Of a DNA stretch of 30,301 bases, positions 14,470 through 23,153 are shown piece after piece. Source of the DNA: an uncultured Collinsella sp. Lineage in GTDB: Bacteria > Actinomycetota > Coriobacteriia > Coriobacteriales > Coriobacteriaceae. Positions within the stretch are counted from its first letter, which is position 1, and each line of letters starts with the position of its first letter. A program made the position numbers and the translations under genes. The stretch lies in assembly GCA_900541795.1 (NCBI GenBank), contig UQLC01000022.1, forward strand, positions 1 through 30,301. The letters run 5' to 3'. Under the pieces are notes generated by a model that did not search any database, was not told the DNA's origin, and worked only from the letters and a program-made list of their open reading frames with translations.

Positions 14470-15342
14470 ATGGCAGCCTATCCTATAAGCGTGCTTGGCT
14501 TTGGAGACAACGTTGTCGATAAGTACGAGCACATCAAGACCATGTATCCCGGCGGCAATGCAGTTAACTTCGCCGTCTTCGCCAAGAAGCTCGGCGTCGA
14601 TCGCAGCGCCTACATGGGAATCTTCGGATCAGATGAGGAGGCCGAGCACGTTATAGCATCGCTCGAGGACGAGGGCGTCGAGCTTCTTCGCTGCCAGCAG
14701 GTCCTGGGCGTCAACGGCGCCGCTCGCGTGACCGTTGACGAGACCGGGGACCGTATCTTCCTGGGCTCCAATGAAGGCGGCATACGTGGCGACATGCGCT
14801 ACGTGATAGACCGCTTCGCCGCCGAGTACGTCAGCGGCTTCGATTTGGTGCACAGCGGCAACTACTGCTTCACCGAGCGCGAGCTCCCCAAGATCAAGGC
14901 TGCCGGCGTGCCTATCAGCTTCGACTTCTCCGATGACTCCACCGACGAGTACTTCGGGCAGATTGCGCCATTTGTGACGTACGCCTTTATGTCCATGGGC
15001 GACGCTTCCCTGGAGGATATCAAGGCGAAGCTCGAGTGGGTGAAGGCCCTTGGCCCTCAAATCGTATGCGCATCGCGCGGGAGCAAGGGCTCCGTCGCCT
15101 ATGACGGCGAAAACTTCTACGAGCAGGGCATCAAGCCCGTGGCGCCCGAGGAGCTCAAAGACGCTATGGCGGCCGGCGATTCACTGCTGACGGCGTTTTT
15201 GGTCACCTATCTTTCCAAGAAGAAGGCCGGCGAGTGCGGCGAGGCCGCGATTCGCGAGAGCTTGGACTTCGCTGCCGGTTTTGCGGCGGAGACCTGCAAG
15301 ATCGAGGGCAGTTGGGGCCACCCGCTGGTCTACGAGAACTAG
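14470..15342 (+). CDS. frlD: fructoselysine 6-kinase-like PfkB kinase
   Basis: FrlD phosphorylates fructoselysine at C6 with ATP. The 290-residue protein shows the FrlD pattern: GFGDNVVDKYEHI, PGGNAVNFAVFAKKLG, DLVHSGNYC, ISFDFSDDSTDEYF and FAFMS-like YAFMSMG. The C-terminal catalytic motif is DAMAAGDSLLTAF, keeping the catalytic Asp but with AAGD where GAGD is usual, and it ends KIEGSWGHP like the HGAWG end of E. coli FrlD. The ATG at 14470 is preferred because GGAG lies six bases before it; the ATG at 14458 overlaps that signal and has no ribosome site. It is last in the operon, and a fragment of a second PfkB gene follows. Confidence 0.87.
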   Translation: MAAYPISVLGFGDNVVDKYEHIKTMYPGGNAVNFAVFAKKLGVDRSAYMGIFGSDEEAEHVIASLEDEGVELLRCQQVLGVNGAARVTVDETGDRIFLGSNEGGIRGDMRYVIDRFAAEYVSGFDLVHSGNYCFTERELPKIKAAGVPISFDFSDDSTDEYFGQIAPFVTYAFMSMGDASLEDIKAKLEWVKALGPQIVCASRGSKGSVAYDGENFYEQGIKPVAPEELKDAMAAGDSLLTAFLVTYLSKKKAGECGEAAIRESLDFAAGFAAETCKIEGSWGHPLVYEN

Positions 15343-15396
15343 TTTTTTGTCGTGGCGGGGTGTCTTGGGGCGCCCCGCATTGCGTTAGGAGTCAAG

Positions 15397-15456
15397 ATGT
15401 CCGTTCGTGCCTGCGCGGCAGGATTTTGCTGCGCCGATGTCTACCAGAATCTGGAT
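15397..15456 (+). pseudogene. 5' fragment of a second PfkB-family kinase
   Basis: An ATG at 15397 with a TTAGGAG site opens a reading MSVRACAAGFCCADVYQNLD that looks like the first 20 residues of PfkB/FrlD-type kinases (AxGFCCxDVYxNL), where a glycine-rich PTGN segment should follow. Instead the sequence turns into palindrome-rich non-coding DNA. The gene was probably cut by a deletion that removed the rest. Identification rests on one short motif. Confidence 0.45.
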
Positions 15457-15512
15457 CCCCTGGGTTGCATCCAAGGGGGCCTCTCAGGAGCGCTTCGAGG
15501 GGTGCTTCTTGA

Positions 15513-15550
15513 GTATATGAAGGCAAAAGGGATATGCAATCTTCATATAC
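15513..15550. repeat. 10-bp inverted repeat after kinase fragment
   Basis: GTATATGAAG (15513-15522) and CTTCATATAC (15541-15550) are exact inverted copies with 18 bases between them, followed by GGCCTTCTTTTA. It could be a weak terminator or the end of a small mobile sequence. It is much more AT-rich than its surroundings. Confidence 0.45.
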
Positions 15551-15590
15551 GGCCTTCTTTTAGAGGGCGTTGTCCTTACTCTTTCATCTC

Positions 15591-15621
15591 CTTGCCTATG
15601 GACATTTTGTCCATAGGCAAG
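15591..15621. repeat. 13-bp perfect inverted repeat with 5-base loop
   Basis: CTTGCCTATGGAC (15591-15603), ATTTT, GTCCATAGGCAAG (15609-15621). There is no T-run on either side in the direction of transcription, so it is not a standard terminator. Nothing else is recognisable in 15457-15690. Confidence 0.6.
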
Positions 15622-15693
15622 AGTCCATGGTCGAGATCATGGTGAAGTTCTGCGGCCAGTAATTACTGCATTACATATTCTGTTGTCACCTGG

Positions 15694-15718
15694 GAGGCTC
15701 GCTTTTGCGGGCCTCTTT
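15694..15718 (+). terminator. intrinsic terminator on the frl side
   Basis: GAGGCTCGC (15694-15702), TTTT, GCGGGCCTC (15707-15715) with one wobble pair, then TTTGCGTTG. Probably ends plus-strand transcripts coming from the frl operon. The U-tract is short. Confidence 0.55.
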
Positions 15719-15744
15719 GCGTTGCTAAGGGGCCATGGTCTGTC

Positions 15745-15784
15745 GATAAATAAAGCGCCCGCTTGCGGGAGAGCAAGCGGGCGC
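15745..15784 (-). terminator. intrinsic terminator of the pknB operon
   Basis: On the minus strand a perfect 12-base-pair stem (GCGCCCGCTTGC at 15773-15784 reading leftward, pairing with 15755-15766, six-base loop) is followed by TTTATTTA. It lies 53 bases after the pknB stop and should end the whole minus-strand operon. Confidence 0.75.
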
Positions 15785-15836
15785 CGTTGAGCGAATATGT
15801 TTGCGGCCCTAGCCGCTGCGGGTGATGGGTCCTCGA

Positions 15837-17780
15837 CTAGTTAGTCGTGCCGGAATCGTCGCCCGAATCGGAGCCAGAAAGCGAAACCGTCAACGTGATC
15901 GTGCTGTCGGTGGACTGCTTGCCGGTGGGGGAGACGCCCGTGACGGTGGCGTTTTCGTTGCCGCTCACGGGGTTGCCGTTCTGGTCGCAGAACGCGATGT
16001 TGTAGAAGCCGGCATTGTTGAGCGCGGTGACGGCGGCAGAGATGCTCTTACCGTACAGATTGCCCGGAACGCTCGCCTTGCCGGACTTCTTGGCAATGAC
16101 GACGGTAATCGTGGCGCCGGGCTTCTGCTTGCCGCTGGGGTTCCAGCTAATCACCGTGCCCTCGGTAACCGAGTCGTTCTCCTGATAACTCACGTTAACG
16201 CCAAAGCCGGCCATGTCGAGCGCATTGCGCGCCTGGGACTCGGTCATGTCAGTCAGATCGGGAACAGAGGTGGTATCCGGGCCGCTCGAGACCTTGTACG
16301 AGATGGTCGTGCCCTTCTCGACTTCTTTGCCGGCATCGGTGCCCTGCTCAAAGACCTGGCCTTCCTCGGCTTCGTTGGCTTCCTCGGAAGCGCTGCCCTT
16401 AAGGCCAACGCTTGCCAGCGCTGCCTCGGCCTGGTCCTTGGTCAGGCCAACGAGCTGCGGAACCTCAACCTTCTCGGAGGGCTTGGGGCCCTTGGAGACC
16501 ACCAGGTTCACGCGCGTGCCCTTGGGCTTCTTGGCGTTGCCGTTGGGGGTCTGCTCGGCAACCTTGCCCTCGTCGACGTCGTCGTTGTAGCTCTGGTCGA
16601 CGGTGCCGACCTCCAGGCCGGCTTCCTTGATCAGCTCGACGGCAGTCTGCTGGTCCTTGCCCAGCACATCGGGCACGGTGACCTGCTCGCCGCCAAAGAG
16701 TCCTGTGGCAAAGGCCACCACGATGCCGATGACGGCAACGGCTGCCACCACGGCGGCGATGATCTTGTTCTTGTTGGATTTGGGCTTTTCGACCTCGTAG
16801 GAGCCGGTGGAGCCCGAAACCGAGCTACGGGCGGTATTCTGGCCGCTCACGCCCGAGACGGGACGCACCATGGCGCGCGTCTGATCGGAAAGCTCGCGAG
16901 TCTTGGTGGCGCCCAGCTCACCGGGGGCACCGATGATGCGCGTGGGCTCCGAGACGTTGACGGCACGGCCCGACAGGTAGCTGTTGAGCACCTGACGAAG
17001 CTCGTCGGCGGTCTGGAAGCGGTTTGCCGGGTCCTTCTCCATGCACTTGAGGATGATGCGCTCAAGGTCGGCGTCGACACCGGAGTTGATCTGGCTCGGC
17101 GGAATAGGCAACTCGTTGACTTGCTTGAGTGCGACCGAGATGGCGTCGTCACCGTCAAAGGGAACGCGGCCGGTGGCGCACTCGTACATCACGACGCCCA
17201 GCGAGTAGATATCCGAGGTGGGGCCGAGGTCCTGACCGCGGGTCTGCTCGGGGCTGACGTAGTGGGCGGTTCCCAGCACGTTGTTGTCCTGCGTGAGGTG
17301 GCTATTCTTGGCGCGCGCGATGCCAAAATCCATCACCTTGATGTTGCCGTCGGGCAGCACCATGATGTTTTGCGGCTTGATGTCGCGGTGGATGATCTCG
17401 TGCTTGTGGGCGACCGAAAGCGCAGAGCTGATCTGCGAGCCGATCTGCGCGACCTTTTTGGGGTCGAGGGCTCCATGGCTCTTGATGCCGCTCTTGAGGT
17501 CGGTACCGCGCAGGTACTCCATGACGATGTAATAGGTGTCGCCGTCCTTGCCCCAATCGTAGACGCCTACGATATAGGGGGAGGAGAGGCCGGCTGCTGC
17601 CTGGGCCTCCTGCTTAAAGCGCGCGGCGAAGGTGGCGTCGCCGGCGTACTGCGGCAGCATGATCTTGACGGCTACCGTGCGGTCGAGGACCTGATCCTGC
17701 GCACGGTAGACGGTCGCCATGCCGCCTGTCCCCACCTTATCCTTGAGGAGGTATCTTCCCCCGAGGACCCTCTGTTCCAT
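15837..17780 (-). CDS. pknB: PASTA-domain Ser/Thr protein kinase PknB
   Basis: Membrane kinase that senses muropeptides or lipid II outside and phosphorylates division and wall-synthesis proteins inside. The 647-residue protein has a kinase domain (about 9-270) with GTGGMATVYRA, AVKIM (ATP-binding Lys), HRDIKPQN, DFG and SPEQ, a juxtamembrane linker with Thr/Ser sites, one membrane helix (about 340-362) and four PASTA repeats to the C-terminus, opening with VTVPDVLG, VEVPQLVG, TSVPDLTD and ASVPGNLYG. The start at 17780 has AGGAG five bases upstream; an ATG 15 bases earlier overlaps that site and is less likely. The gene ends a minus-strand cluster with its phosphatase, two FHA proteins and a SEDS-PBP fusion, the usual PknB partners. 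A strong terminator follows. Confidence 0.95.
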   Translation of the reverse strand: MEQRVLGGRYLLKDKVGTGGMATVYRAQDQVLDRTVAVKIMLPQYAGDATFAARFKQEAQAAAGLSSPYIVGVYDWGKDGDTYYIVMEYLRGTDLKSGIKSHGALDPKKVAQIGSQISSALSVAHKHEIIHRDIKPQNIMVLPDGNIKVMDFGIARAKNSHLTQDNNVLGTAHYVSPEQTRGQDLGPTSDIYSLGVVMYECATGRVPFDGDDAISVALKQVNELPIPPSQINSGVDADLERIILKCMEKDPANRFQTADELRQVLNSYLSGRAVNVSEPTRIIGAPGELGATKTRELSDQTRAMVRPVSGVSGQNTARSSVSGSTGSYEVEKPKSNKNKIIAAVVAAVAVIGIVVAFATGLFGGEQVTVPDVLGKDQQTAVELIKEAGLEVGTVDQSYNDDVDEGKVAEQTPNGNAKKPKGTRVNLVVSKGPKPSEKVEVPQLVGLTKDQAEAALASVGLKGSASEEANEAEEGQVFEQGTDAGKEVEKGTTISYKVSSGPDTTSVPDLTDMTESQARNALDMAGFGVNVSYQENDSVTEGTVISWNPSGKQKPGATITVVIAKKSGKASVPGNLYGKSISAAVTALNNAGFYNIAFCDQNGNPVSGNENATVTGVSPTGKQSTDSTITLTVSLSGSDSGDDSGTTN

Positions 17781-17912
17781 TCCTGCTCCTAACATAACTA
17801 TTCGCTCAACGATGTGTGTAGTACCTATGATGTGGCCGCTGGGGCCGTGTGGCGCGTTGCCGCTAACTCTTCGGCCGCGGCGCGCCTCGGGTGTCCGATT
17901 CGATCATGGGCA

Positions 17913-20783
17913 TCACGCTCCCTGTGCGGCAAGCGCCGCGGTCAGGACGATGCCGGCGATCTTGGCGGCCTTGACGTCATGCTTGTCGAAATCCTCCAAG
18001 GCCACCGAGATGGCGACCGTGGGTGAATCGTAAGGTGCAAAGCCAACGAACATCGAGTTGACGTTGGTGCCGCCAGTCTCGGCCGAGCCGGTCTTGCCGG
18101 CGACCTTGACGCCGGGGATCTGGGCATCGGTGCCGGTGCCGGACTGGACGACGGCAAGCATGGCCTGCTTGACCTGGTCGGCCGTGGCGGAGCTGACGGC
18201 CTGACCCAGCGAGCGGGACTGCGTGGTCTTGACTACGGTTCCGTCCGGGGCGAGTACCTGGGCTACAAAGTACGGGTCCATGACCACGCCGCTGTTAGCG
18301 ATGGCGGCGGCAATCACGGCGTTTTGCATGACGGTGGTCTGCGGGCCGGGCGTGTGGTCCATGCCGACAGGCTGGCCGGCGCCGGCCCAGGCGGTCTCCC
18401 ACTCGGTCATGAGCGACGGGTCGGCCATGATGGAGGCCGCGGAGGTCAGGTCTTGGCCGAGCTTTTGGCCGTAGCCAAAGGCGTTGGCAAACTGTACGAG
18501 CGTGTTTGCGCCAACTTCGTTTGCCACCTGGCCAAAGACGACGTTGGAGGACACGGCAAAGGCCTGCTGCAGGCTGATGGTGCCGTAGCTCTCGTTGGCA
18601 TAGTTGGTGACCGGTGCGTTGCCGATGTCCATGGAGCTGGGCGCCTGGTAGGTGCTGGTAAGGCTGGCGGTACCGGTCTCGAGTGCCGCGGAAAGCGTAA
18701 CGACCTTAAACGTTGAGCCCGGCGTGTACAGCGCGTCCATGGCGCGATTGTACATGGAGCCGTCCTCGCCGCCGCCCGTCTGCAGCAGGGCATCGATGTT
18801 GGTGTTGTCGTAGGTGGGCGAGCTGGCACATGCAAGCACCGCGCCGGTACGCGGGTCGATGACCACTACAGCGCCCTTAAAGCCCTTGAGCGCCTGCTCA
18901 GCAGCCGTCTGGATGCGCGAGTCGATGGTGAGCTTGGCGGTGTTGCCCGGCTGGGTCTGGCCCGCGAGCGACGCGATGGCGTTGTTCCAGCTGGAGTAAT
19001 CCTTAGAGCCGGTGAGCGTGTCGTTCATGACGCTCTCGATGGCGGTGGTGCCATACTGCTGGCTCACATAGCCAACCACGTGCGCTGCCAGGTTGCCGTT
19101 GGGGTAGGAGCGTACGTAGGTGCCGTCCTCCTGCTGCAGCGACTCGGCCAGCGTCACGCCGTCGGACGTGATGATGGAACCGCGCTGGATGTACTTGGAG
19201 CGGGCGATGGTGTGGTTGTTGGTCGGCATGTCCTGATAGTCCTTGGCCTTGATGACCTGGACATAGGTGAGGTTGCCGATAAGGATGGCGAACAGCGCCG
19301 TAAAGGCGAGCACCGCACGGGTTAGACGGTTGGCGAGCGCAACGCGGCCGAGCACACCGGATTCAGGCGTGTCGAGCAGGCGACGGCGCATACGCGAGCC
19401 GATGGAATGGCTGCCGCTGCCGTAGGAAGACGAGGTGGCAAAGCGCGTGCCCGTCGGGGCGGCGGCAGATGCGACCTGATCATCGGTGATGGCGGCCATG
19501 GTGCCGGTGCCGGTAAGCTCGGCCTCGCGTCCGGTCGCCTCGTCACCGGCGCGCAGCAGGAGCGCGACGATGATAAAGCTCGCCAGCAGAGAGGAGCCGC
19601 CCTGGCTCATAAAGGGCAGGGTGACGCCGGTCAGCGGGATCAGGCGGGTTACGCCGCCAACGATCAAGAAGGCCTGGAAGCTGATGGCGGCCGTAAGGCC
19701 TGTGGCACTAAAGGCGGCGAGATCGGATTTAGCGCGGGCAGCCGTGGTGAGGCCACGCACGGCAAAGAGCATAAACAGGATGAGCACGGCGCCGCCGCCC
19801 AAAAGGCCCATCTCCTCGCCGATAGCCGAGAAGATAAAGTCGGACTCGACGACAGGGATGTTGTTGGCCATGCCGTTGCCGATGCCAACACCGACCAGAC
19901 CGCCATCGGCAAGCGAGAAGAGCGACTGGACGATCTGGTAGCCCTGGCCCTGGGCGTCCTTAAACGGATCGAGCCAAACCTGGAAACGCACCTGAACGTG
20001 AGACAGGAACTTGTAGGCGCCCACGGCTCCGACGGCTAAGAGCGCAAGGCCGATAACGACATACGAAAAGCGCCCCGTGGCAACGTAGAGCATCAGCAAG
20101 AAGATGGTGTAGAACAGCACGGCCGAACCCAAGTCGCGTTCGAAGACGACGACGAGCAGACACACACCCCACACGGCAAACAGCGGCAGCAGTAGTCGCA
20201 GGCGAGGGATCTTAAAGCCCAGGATCTTGCGGTTGGAGATGGAGAGCAGCTCGCGGTTCTCGGCCAGGTACCCAGCTAGGAACAGCACGATAAAGACCTT
20301 GGCGAACTCGCCGGGCTGGATGGTAAAGCCCGCGATGCGAATCCACAGCTTGGAGCCCGAGATCGTGGTGCCGATAAAGATAGGCAGCATCAGCAGGATG
20401 ATGCCGATAATGCCAAAGGTGTACTTGTAGCGCATGACCACGTCGAGGTTTTTGACTAATGCAAGCGTTCCCACCATGAGCGCCACCGAGACAAACAGGA
20501 TGATGAGCTGTGAGATGGCGAGAGCGGGGGCGAGACGCGTCACGAACGTGATGCCGATGCCCGAAAGTATAAATACGATGGGCAGGATGGCGGGGTCGGC
20601 ACCGGGCGCCAAGATGCGCACGGCAATGTGGGCCGCGGCAAAGGCGGCAAAGAGGCCGATCGGTACGGCGAGCGTCTCAAAGGAGATGGCAGCGCCCGCG
20701 GTGAGGACGTACATCGCATACAGCAGGATGACGGGGAACGCCGAGGCGATGAGCAAGAGCAGCTCGGTGTTGCGGCGACTCAT
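17913..20783 (-). CDS. RodA/FtsW glycosyltransferase fused to class B penicillin-binding protein (RodA-PbpA fusion)
   Basis: One 956-residue open frame holds two enzymes that are normally separate. Residues 1 to about 420 are a SEDS polymerase with ten or so membrane helices, including WIRIAGFTIQPGEFAK, FERDLGSA, GNGMANNIPVVESDFIF and PFMSQGGSS. A Ser/Thr-rich cytoplasmic linker (about 420-485) leads to one more helix (about 488-510) and then a class B transpeptidase with STFK near residue 690 (catalytic Ser), SSN near 745 and KTGS near 897. It should polymerise and crosslink peptidoglycan as one molecule. Separate rodA and pbpA genes sit side by side in mycobacteria between pstP and the kinases, the same place as here. 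The ATG at 20783 has AGGGAG eight bases upstream; the GTG at 20792 would abut that site. Confidence 0.93.
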   Translation of the reverse strand: MSRRNTELLLLIASAFPVILLYAMYVLTAGAAISFETLAVPIGLFAAFAAAHIAVRILAPGADPAILPIVFILSGIGITFVTRLAPALAISQLIILFVSVALMVGTLALVKNLDVVMRYKYTFGIIGIILLMLPIFIGTTISGSKLWIRIAGFTIQPGEFAKVFIVLFLAGYLAENRELLSISNRKILGFKIPRLRLLLPLFAVWGVCLLVVVFERDLGSAVLFYTIFLLMLYVATGRFSYVVIGLALLAVGAVGAYKFLSHVQVRFQVWLDPFKDAQGQGYQIVQSLFSLADGGLVGVGIGNGMANNIPVVESDFIFSAIGEEMGLLGGGAVLILFMLFAVRGLTTAARAKSDLAAFSATGLTAAISFQAFLIVGGVTRLIPLTGVTLPFMSQGGSSLLASFIIVALLLRAGDEATGREAELTGTGTMAAITDDQVASAAAPTGTRFATSSSYGSGSHSIGSRMRRRLLDTPESGVLGRVALANRLTRAVLAFTALFAILIGNLTYVQVIKAKDYQDMPTNNHTIARSKYIQRGSIITSDGVTLAESLQQEDGTYVRSYPNGNLAAHVVGYVSQQYGTTAIESVMNDTLTGSKDYSSWNNAIASLAGQTQPGNTAKLTIDSRIQTAAEQALKGFKGAVVVIDPRTGAVLACASSPTYDNTNIDALLQTGGGEDGSMYNRAMDALYTPGSTFKVVTLSAALETGTASLTSTYQAPSSMDIGNAPVTNYANESYGTISLQQAFAVSSNVVFGQVANEVGANTLVQFANAFGYGQKLGQDLTSAASIMADPSLMTEWETAWAGAGQPVGMDHTPGPQTTVMQNAVIAAAIANSGVVMDPYFVAQVLAPDGTVVKTTQSRSLGQAVSSATADQVKQAMLAVVQSGTGTDAQIPGVKVAGKTGSAETGGTNVNSMFVGFAPYDSPTVAISVALEDFDKHDVKAAKIAGIVLTAALAAQGA

Positions 20784-20799
20784 AAGCGGCACTCCCTTT

Positions 20800-22734
20800 C
20801 TAATTCTTATCGGAGGCTTCGGCCTCGGCGGACTGTTCGGCGGTTTTCTCGGAATCTGATTCGGAGGTCGATCCCTGATTGGTGTTGTCGCGAATCGTTT
20901 GCGCGTCGATCACCTGGCGGGTCTGCTCCTCGTCGATCTGGTGGCGGTACTTGGATATCGTGTCCTGCGCATCGTCGACACTTGTTTGCGGAATGCCCGC
21001 CTTGAGGCGGTTTTGCGTGTCTTCGGGCAGGTCGGACAGCTTGATGCTGGTTTCGCTTTCGAGCCAGTGGAGCTTGAGTCCGAGTGGCTTGCCGGGCAGG
21101 CCGCGCCAGACGGCGACATTGCCCTGGTAGGTACCCAGGTAGTACGAGCCGGTGACACCCGTGTAGGCCCAGATGCCAGCTGCCAGCACAAAGACGAGGG
21201 CCAGGATGGCGGCGATAGTAACGTTGCGGCGACGCACGCGTTGCGCCTCGCGCATGACGCCATCGTCAACCAGGTCAACGACTACTACGGTCACGTTGTC
21301 GTGGCCGCCGGCGGCAAGCGCCGCGTCCACTAGGTTGTCGACGCAGATTTGCGCGGTTGAGGACTGTGTGGCGATGTTCTCGATATCGCTATCGGGAATC
21401 ATGCTCGAGAGGCCGTCGGAGCACAGGATCAGGCGGTCGCCTTCCTCGATATGCAGAGTGAAGTGGTCGGCATACATGGCGGGGTCCGAGCCCAGTGCGC
21501 GGGTGATGACCGAACGGTTGGGGTGGACGCGAGCCTCGTCTGCCGTGATCTCGCCGGCGTCCACGAGCTCCTCCACGTAGGAGTGGTCGCGGGTCACGCG
21601 GATGAGCGTGCCCTCGTGGAGCAGGTAGGCGCGAGAGTCGCCCACGTGGGCGATGGCGAGCGTGTCGTTTTCGATATAGGCGCAGGTGGCTGTGCAGCCC
21701 ATGCCGGGCTTGCCCAGGCCATTCAGGGCCGCCTCGATTACGGCGGCGTTGGCTGCCTCGACGGCTGCGGCCAGACGTGCGGCGTCGGCAGACTGAGGAG
21801 CTGTCTTGGCAATAGTCTCGACGGCGATGGAAGAGGCTACCTCGCCGGCGGCGTGACCGCCCATGCCGTCGCATACGCAAAAGAGCGGCGACTGCACTAG
21901 GTAGGAATCCTCATTGTGCGGGCGCACACAGCCAACGTCGGAGCGGGCGCCCCACATGAGTTGCGTGGTGGTGCCGGCATCATAGGTCGAGTCGGTCTCG
22001 ATGCGTTCCTCGGTCAGGGGCTCAAAGCTCATGGTCGAGCCGGGGTCTTTGAGCTTGGCCTCAACGGCGGCAACGTCGATTTCAGCTGTGTCACCGGGAG
22101 AGACGGTGTCGGTCTCGGCGTTTGATTCGGAATCGCCGGTGTCCGGGGAATCGGGCTCCTCGGAAACGCGGGCGGTCGACTCGTCATCTTGCGGGCTGAC
22201 GTCTATAGGCTCGGGCGTCGCAAAGTGCGACGGCGCGGGCGTGTTTTGCGACTGGGCGGCGGGCTCGGCCACGGCATCGGACTCGCTTGCGGGCGCAGGC
22301 TGCGGGGTCTTTGGTGCAGGGCCGTCCTCGGGGGATGTCCCCGCCTCGGGCGCCGGCGTAGACGCGGGCGCAACCTCGGATGCCGGGGCTATGGGAAACG
22401 CCGGCGCGGCGGGCTCGGGTGCCGCAAACACCGCAGCGCTCTCGTTGATTGCCGCGGCGACGGGCTCTGCAAAGTGAGCCGGCGCCGGGGTTGCTTCGGG
22501 CGCTGTGGGCTGTTCCGCAGCATGTGCGCCGATGGGCGCCGCTACGGCATCCTCTTCGTCCTCGTTATCGGCGAGATCCGAAATATCATGCGTTACATGC
22601 GAAAGAGGCAGGGAGAACACGGTGTCCTCGGGTTCCACGGGTGCGGAGCCCGCCGGAGCGGCGTGGGCCGGCGCAGCTGCGGCGGCAGCCGGTGCCTCGG
22701 TCATGGTCGCGGACTTGTTCTCCTCGTCGATCAT
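20800..22734 (-). CDS. pstP: PP2C-type Ser/Thr phosphatase with long Pro/Ala-rich N-terminus
   Basis: Partner phosphatase that removes phosphate from PknB-type kinases and their targets. The PP2C domain lies at about 260-498 with all metal motifs: SDVGCVRPHNEDS, CDGMGGHAAGE, AHVGDSRAYL, CSDGLSSM and GGHDNVTVVVV. A membrane helix follows (about 517-537) and then an outside tail of about 105 residues. Unusual is the first 250 residues, low-complexity Ala/Pro/Glu with scattered Thr/Ser, absent from most PstP proteins, which begin with the PP2C fold. The ATG overlaps the fhaB stop (ATGA), so translation is coupled. An internal ATG 30 bases later is possible but has a poorer ribosome site. Seventeen bases separate its stop from the fusion gene's ATG. 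Confidence 0.92.
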   Translation of the reverse strand: MIDEENKSATMTEAPAAAAAAPAHAAPAGSAPVEPEDTVFSLPLSHVTHDISDLADNEDEEDAVAAPIGAHAAEQPTAPEATPAPAHFAEPVAAAINESAAVFAAPEPAAPAFPIAPASEVAPASTPAPEAGTSPEDGPAPKTPQPAPASESDAVAEPAAQSQNTPAPSHFATPEPIDVSPQDDESTARVSEEPDSPDTGDSESNAETDTVSPGDTAEIDVAAVEAKLKDPGSTMSFEPLTEERIETDSTYDAGTTTQLMWGARSDVGCVRPHNEDSYLVQSPLFCVCDGMGGHAAGEVASSIAVETIAKTAPQSADAARLAAAVEAANAAVIEAALNGLGKPGMGCTATCAYIENDTLAIAHVGDSRAYLLHEGTLIRVTRDHSYVEELVDAGEITADEARVHPNRSVITRALGSDPAMYADHFTLHIEEGDRLILCSDGLSSMIPDSDIENIATQSSTAQICVDNLVDAALAAGGHDNVTVVVVDLVDDGVMREAQRVRRRNVTIAAILALVFVLAAGIWAYTGVTGSYYLGTYQGNVAVWRGLPGKPLGLKLHWLESETSIKLSDLPEDTQNRLKAGIPQTSVDDAQDTISKYRHQIDEEQTRQVIDAQTIRDNTNQGSTSESDSEKTAEQSAEAEASDKN

Positions 22735-23147
22735 CGACGGTTCACCTTCATGACCACGTCGCCAATCTGGACTTCGTCGCCCTCACGCAGCGTCGCGGGC
22801 TCCACGAGCTGGCGGCCGTTGACGAGCGTGCCGTTAAGTGAGTTGAGGTCCTCGATGATGAGCGCCGGGCCCTGCAGCGAAAAGCGCGCGTGCGAGGCCG
22901 AAACGAACGGTTCGTTGATGCAGATGTCCGAAGATGGCGAGCGACCGACGATGACGGGGCCGAGCATGTCTACGTGAATGCCGCGGATGCCGCGCGGACC
23001 CTTGTCCACATCGATCGTCCAGATAGCCGAGTCGCGGCGCTGTCCACGCACAAGTCCCACGCCGGTCTTCATGACGGCGAACAAGAAGATATAGAGCAGG
23101 GCGACCAGGACGATGCGGCCTGCAAAAAGGACGATATCGATGTTCAT
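22731..23147 (-). CDS. fhaB: FHA-domain membrane protein FhaB/FipA
   Basis: Phosphothreonine-binding protein that in mycobacteria links kinases to FtsZ and FtsQ at the septum. The 138-residue protein has an N-terminal membrane helix (about 6-28) and a C-terminal FHA domain (about 63-136) with VIVGRSPSSDICINEPFVSASHARF and LEDLNS-like IEDLNSLNGTLVNGRQL, including the GR, SxxH and NG residues that hold phosphothreonine. The AGGGGA site lies in the end of fhaA, and six bases separate the genes. Size and order match the actinobacterial FhaB. Confidence 0.92.
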   Translation of the reverse strand: MNIDIVLFAGRIVLVALLYIFLFAVMKTGVGLVRGQRRDSAIWTIDVDKGPRGIRGIHVDMLGPVIVGRSPSSDICINEPFVSASHARFSLQGPALIIEDLNSLNGTLVNGRQLVEPATLREGDEVQIGDVVMKVNRR

Positions 23148-23153
23148 AAGCGA

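Noticed and set aside
15822..17792. 656-codon plus-strand frame opposite pknB
   Set aside because: Gly/Val/Leu-rich mirror of a high-GC gene; the minus strand has complete kinase and PASTA motifs.
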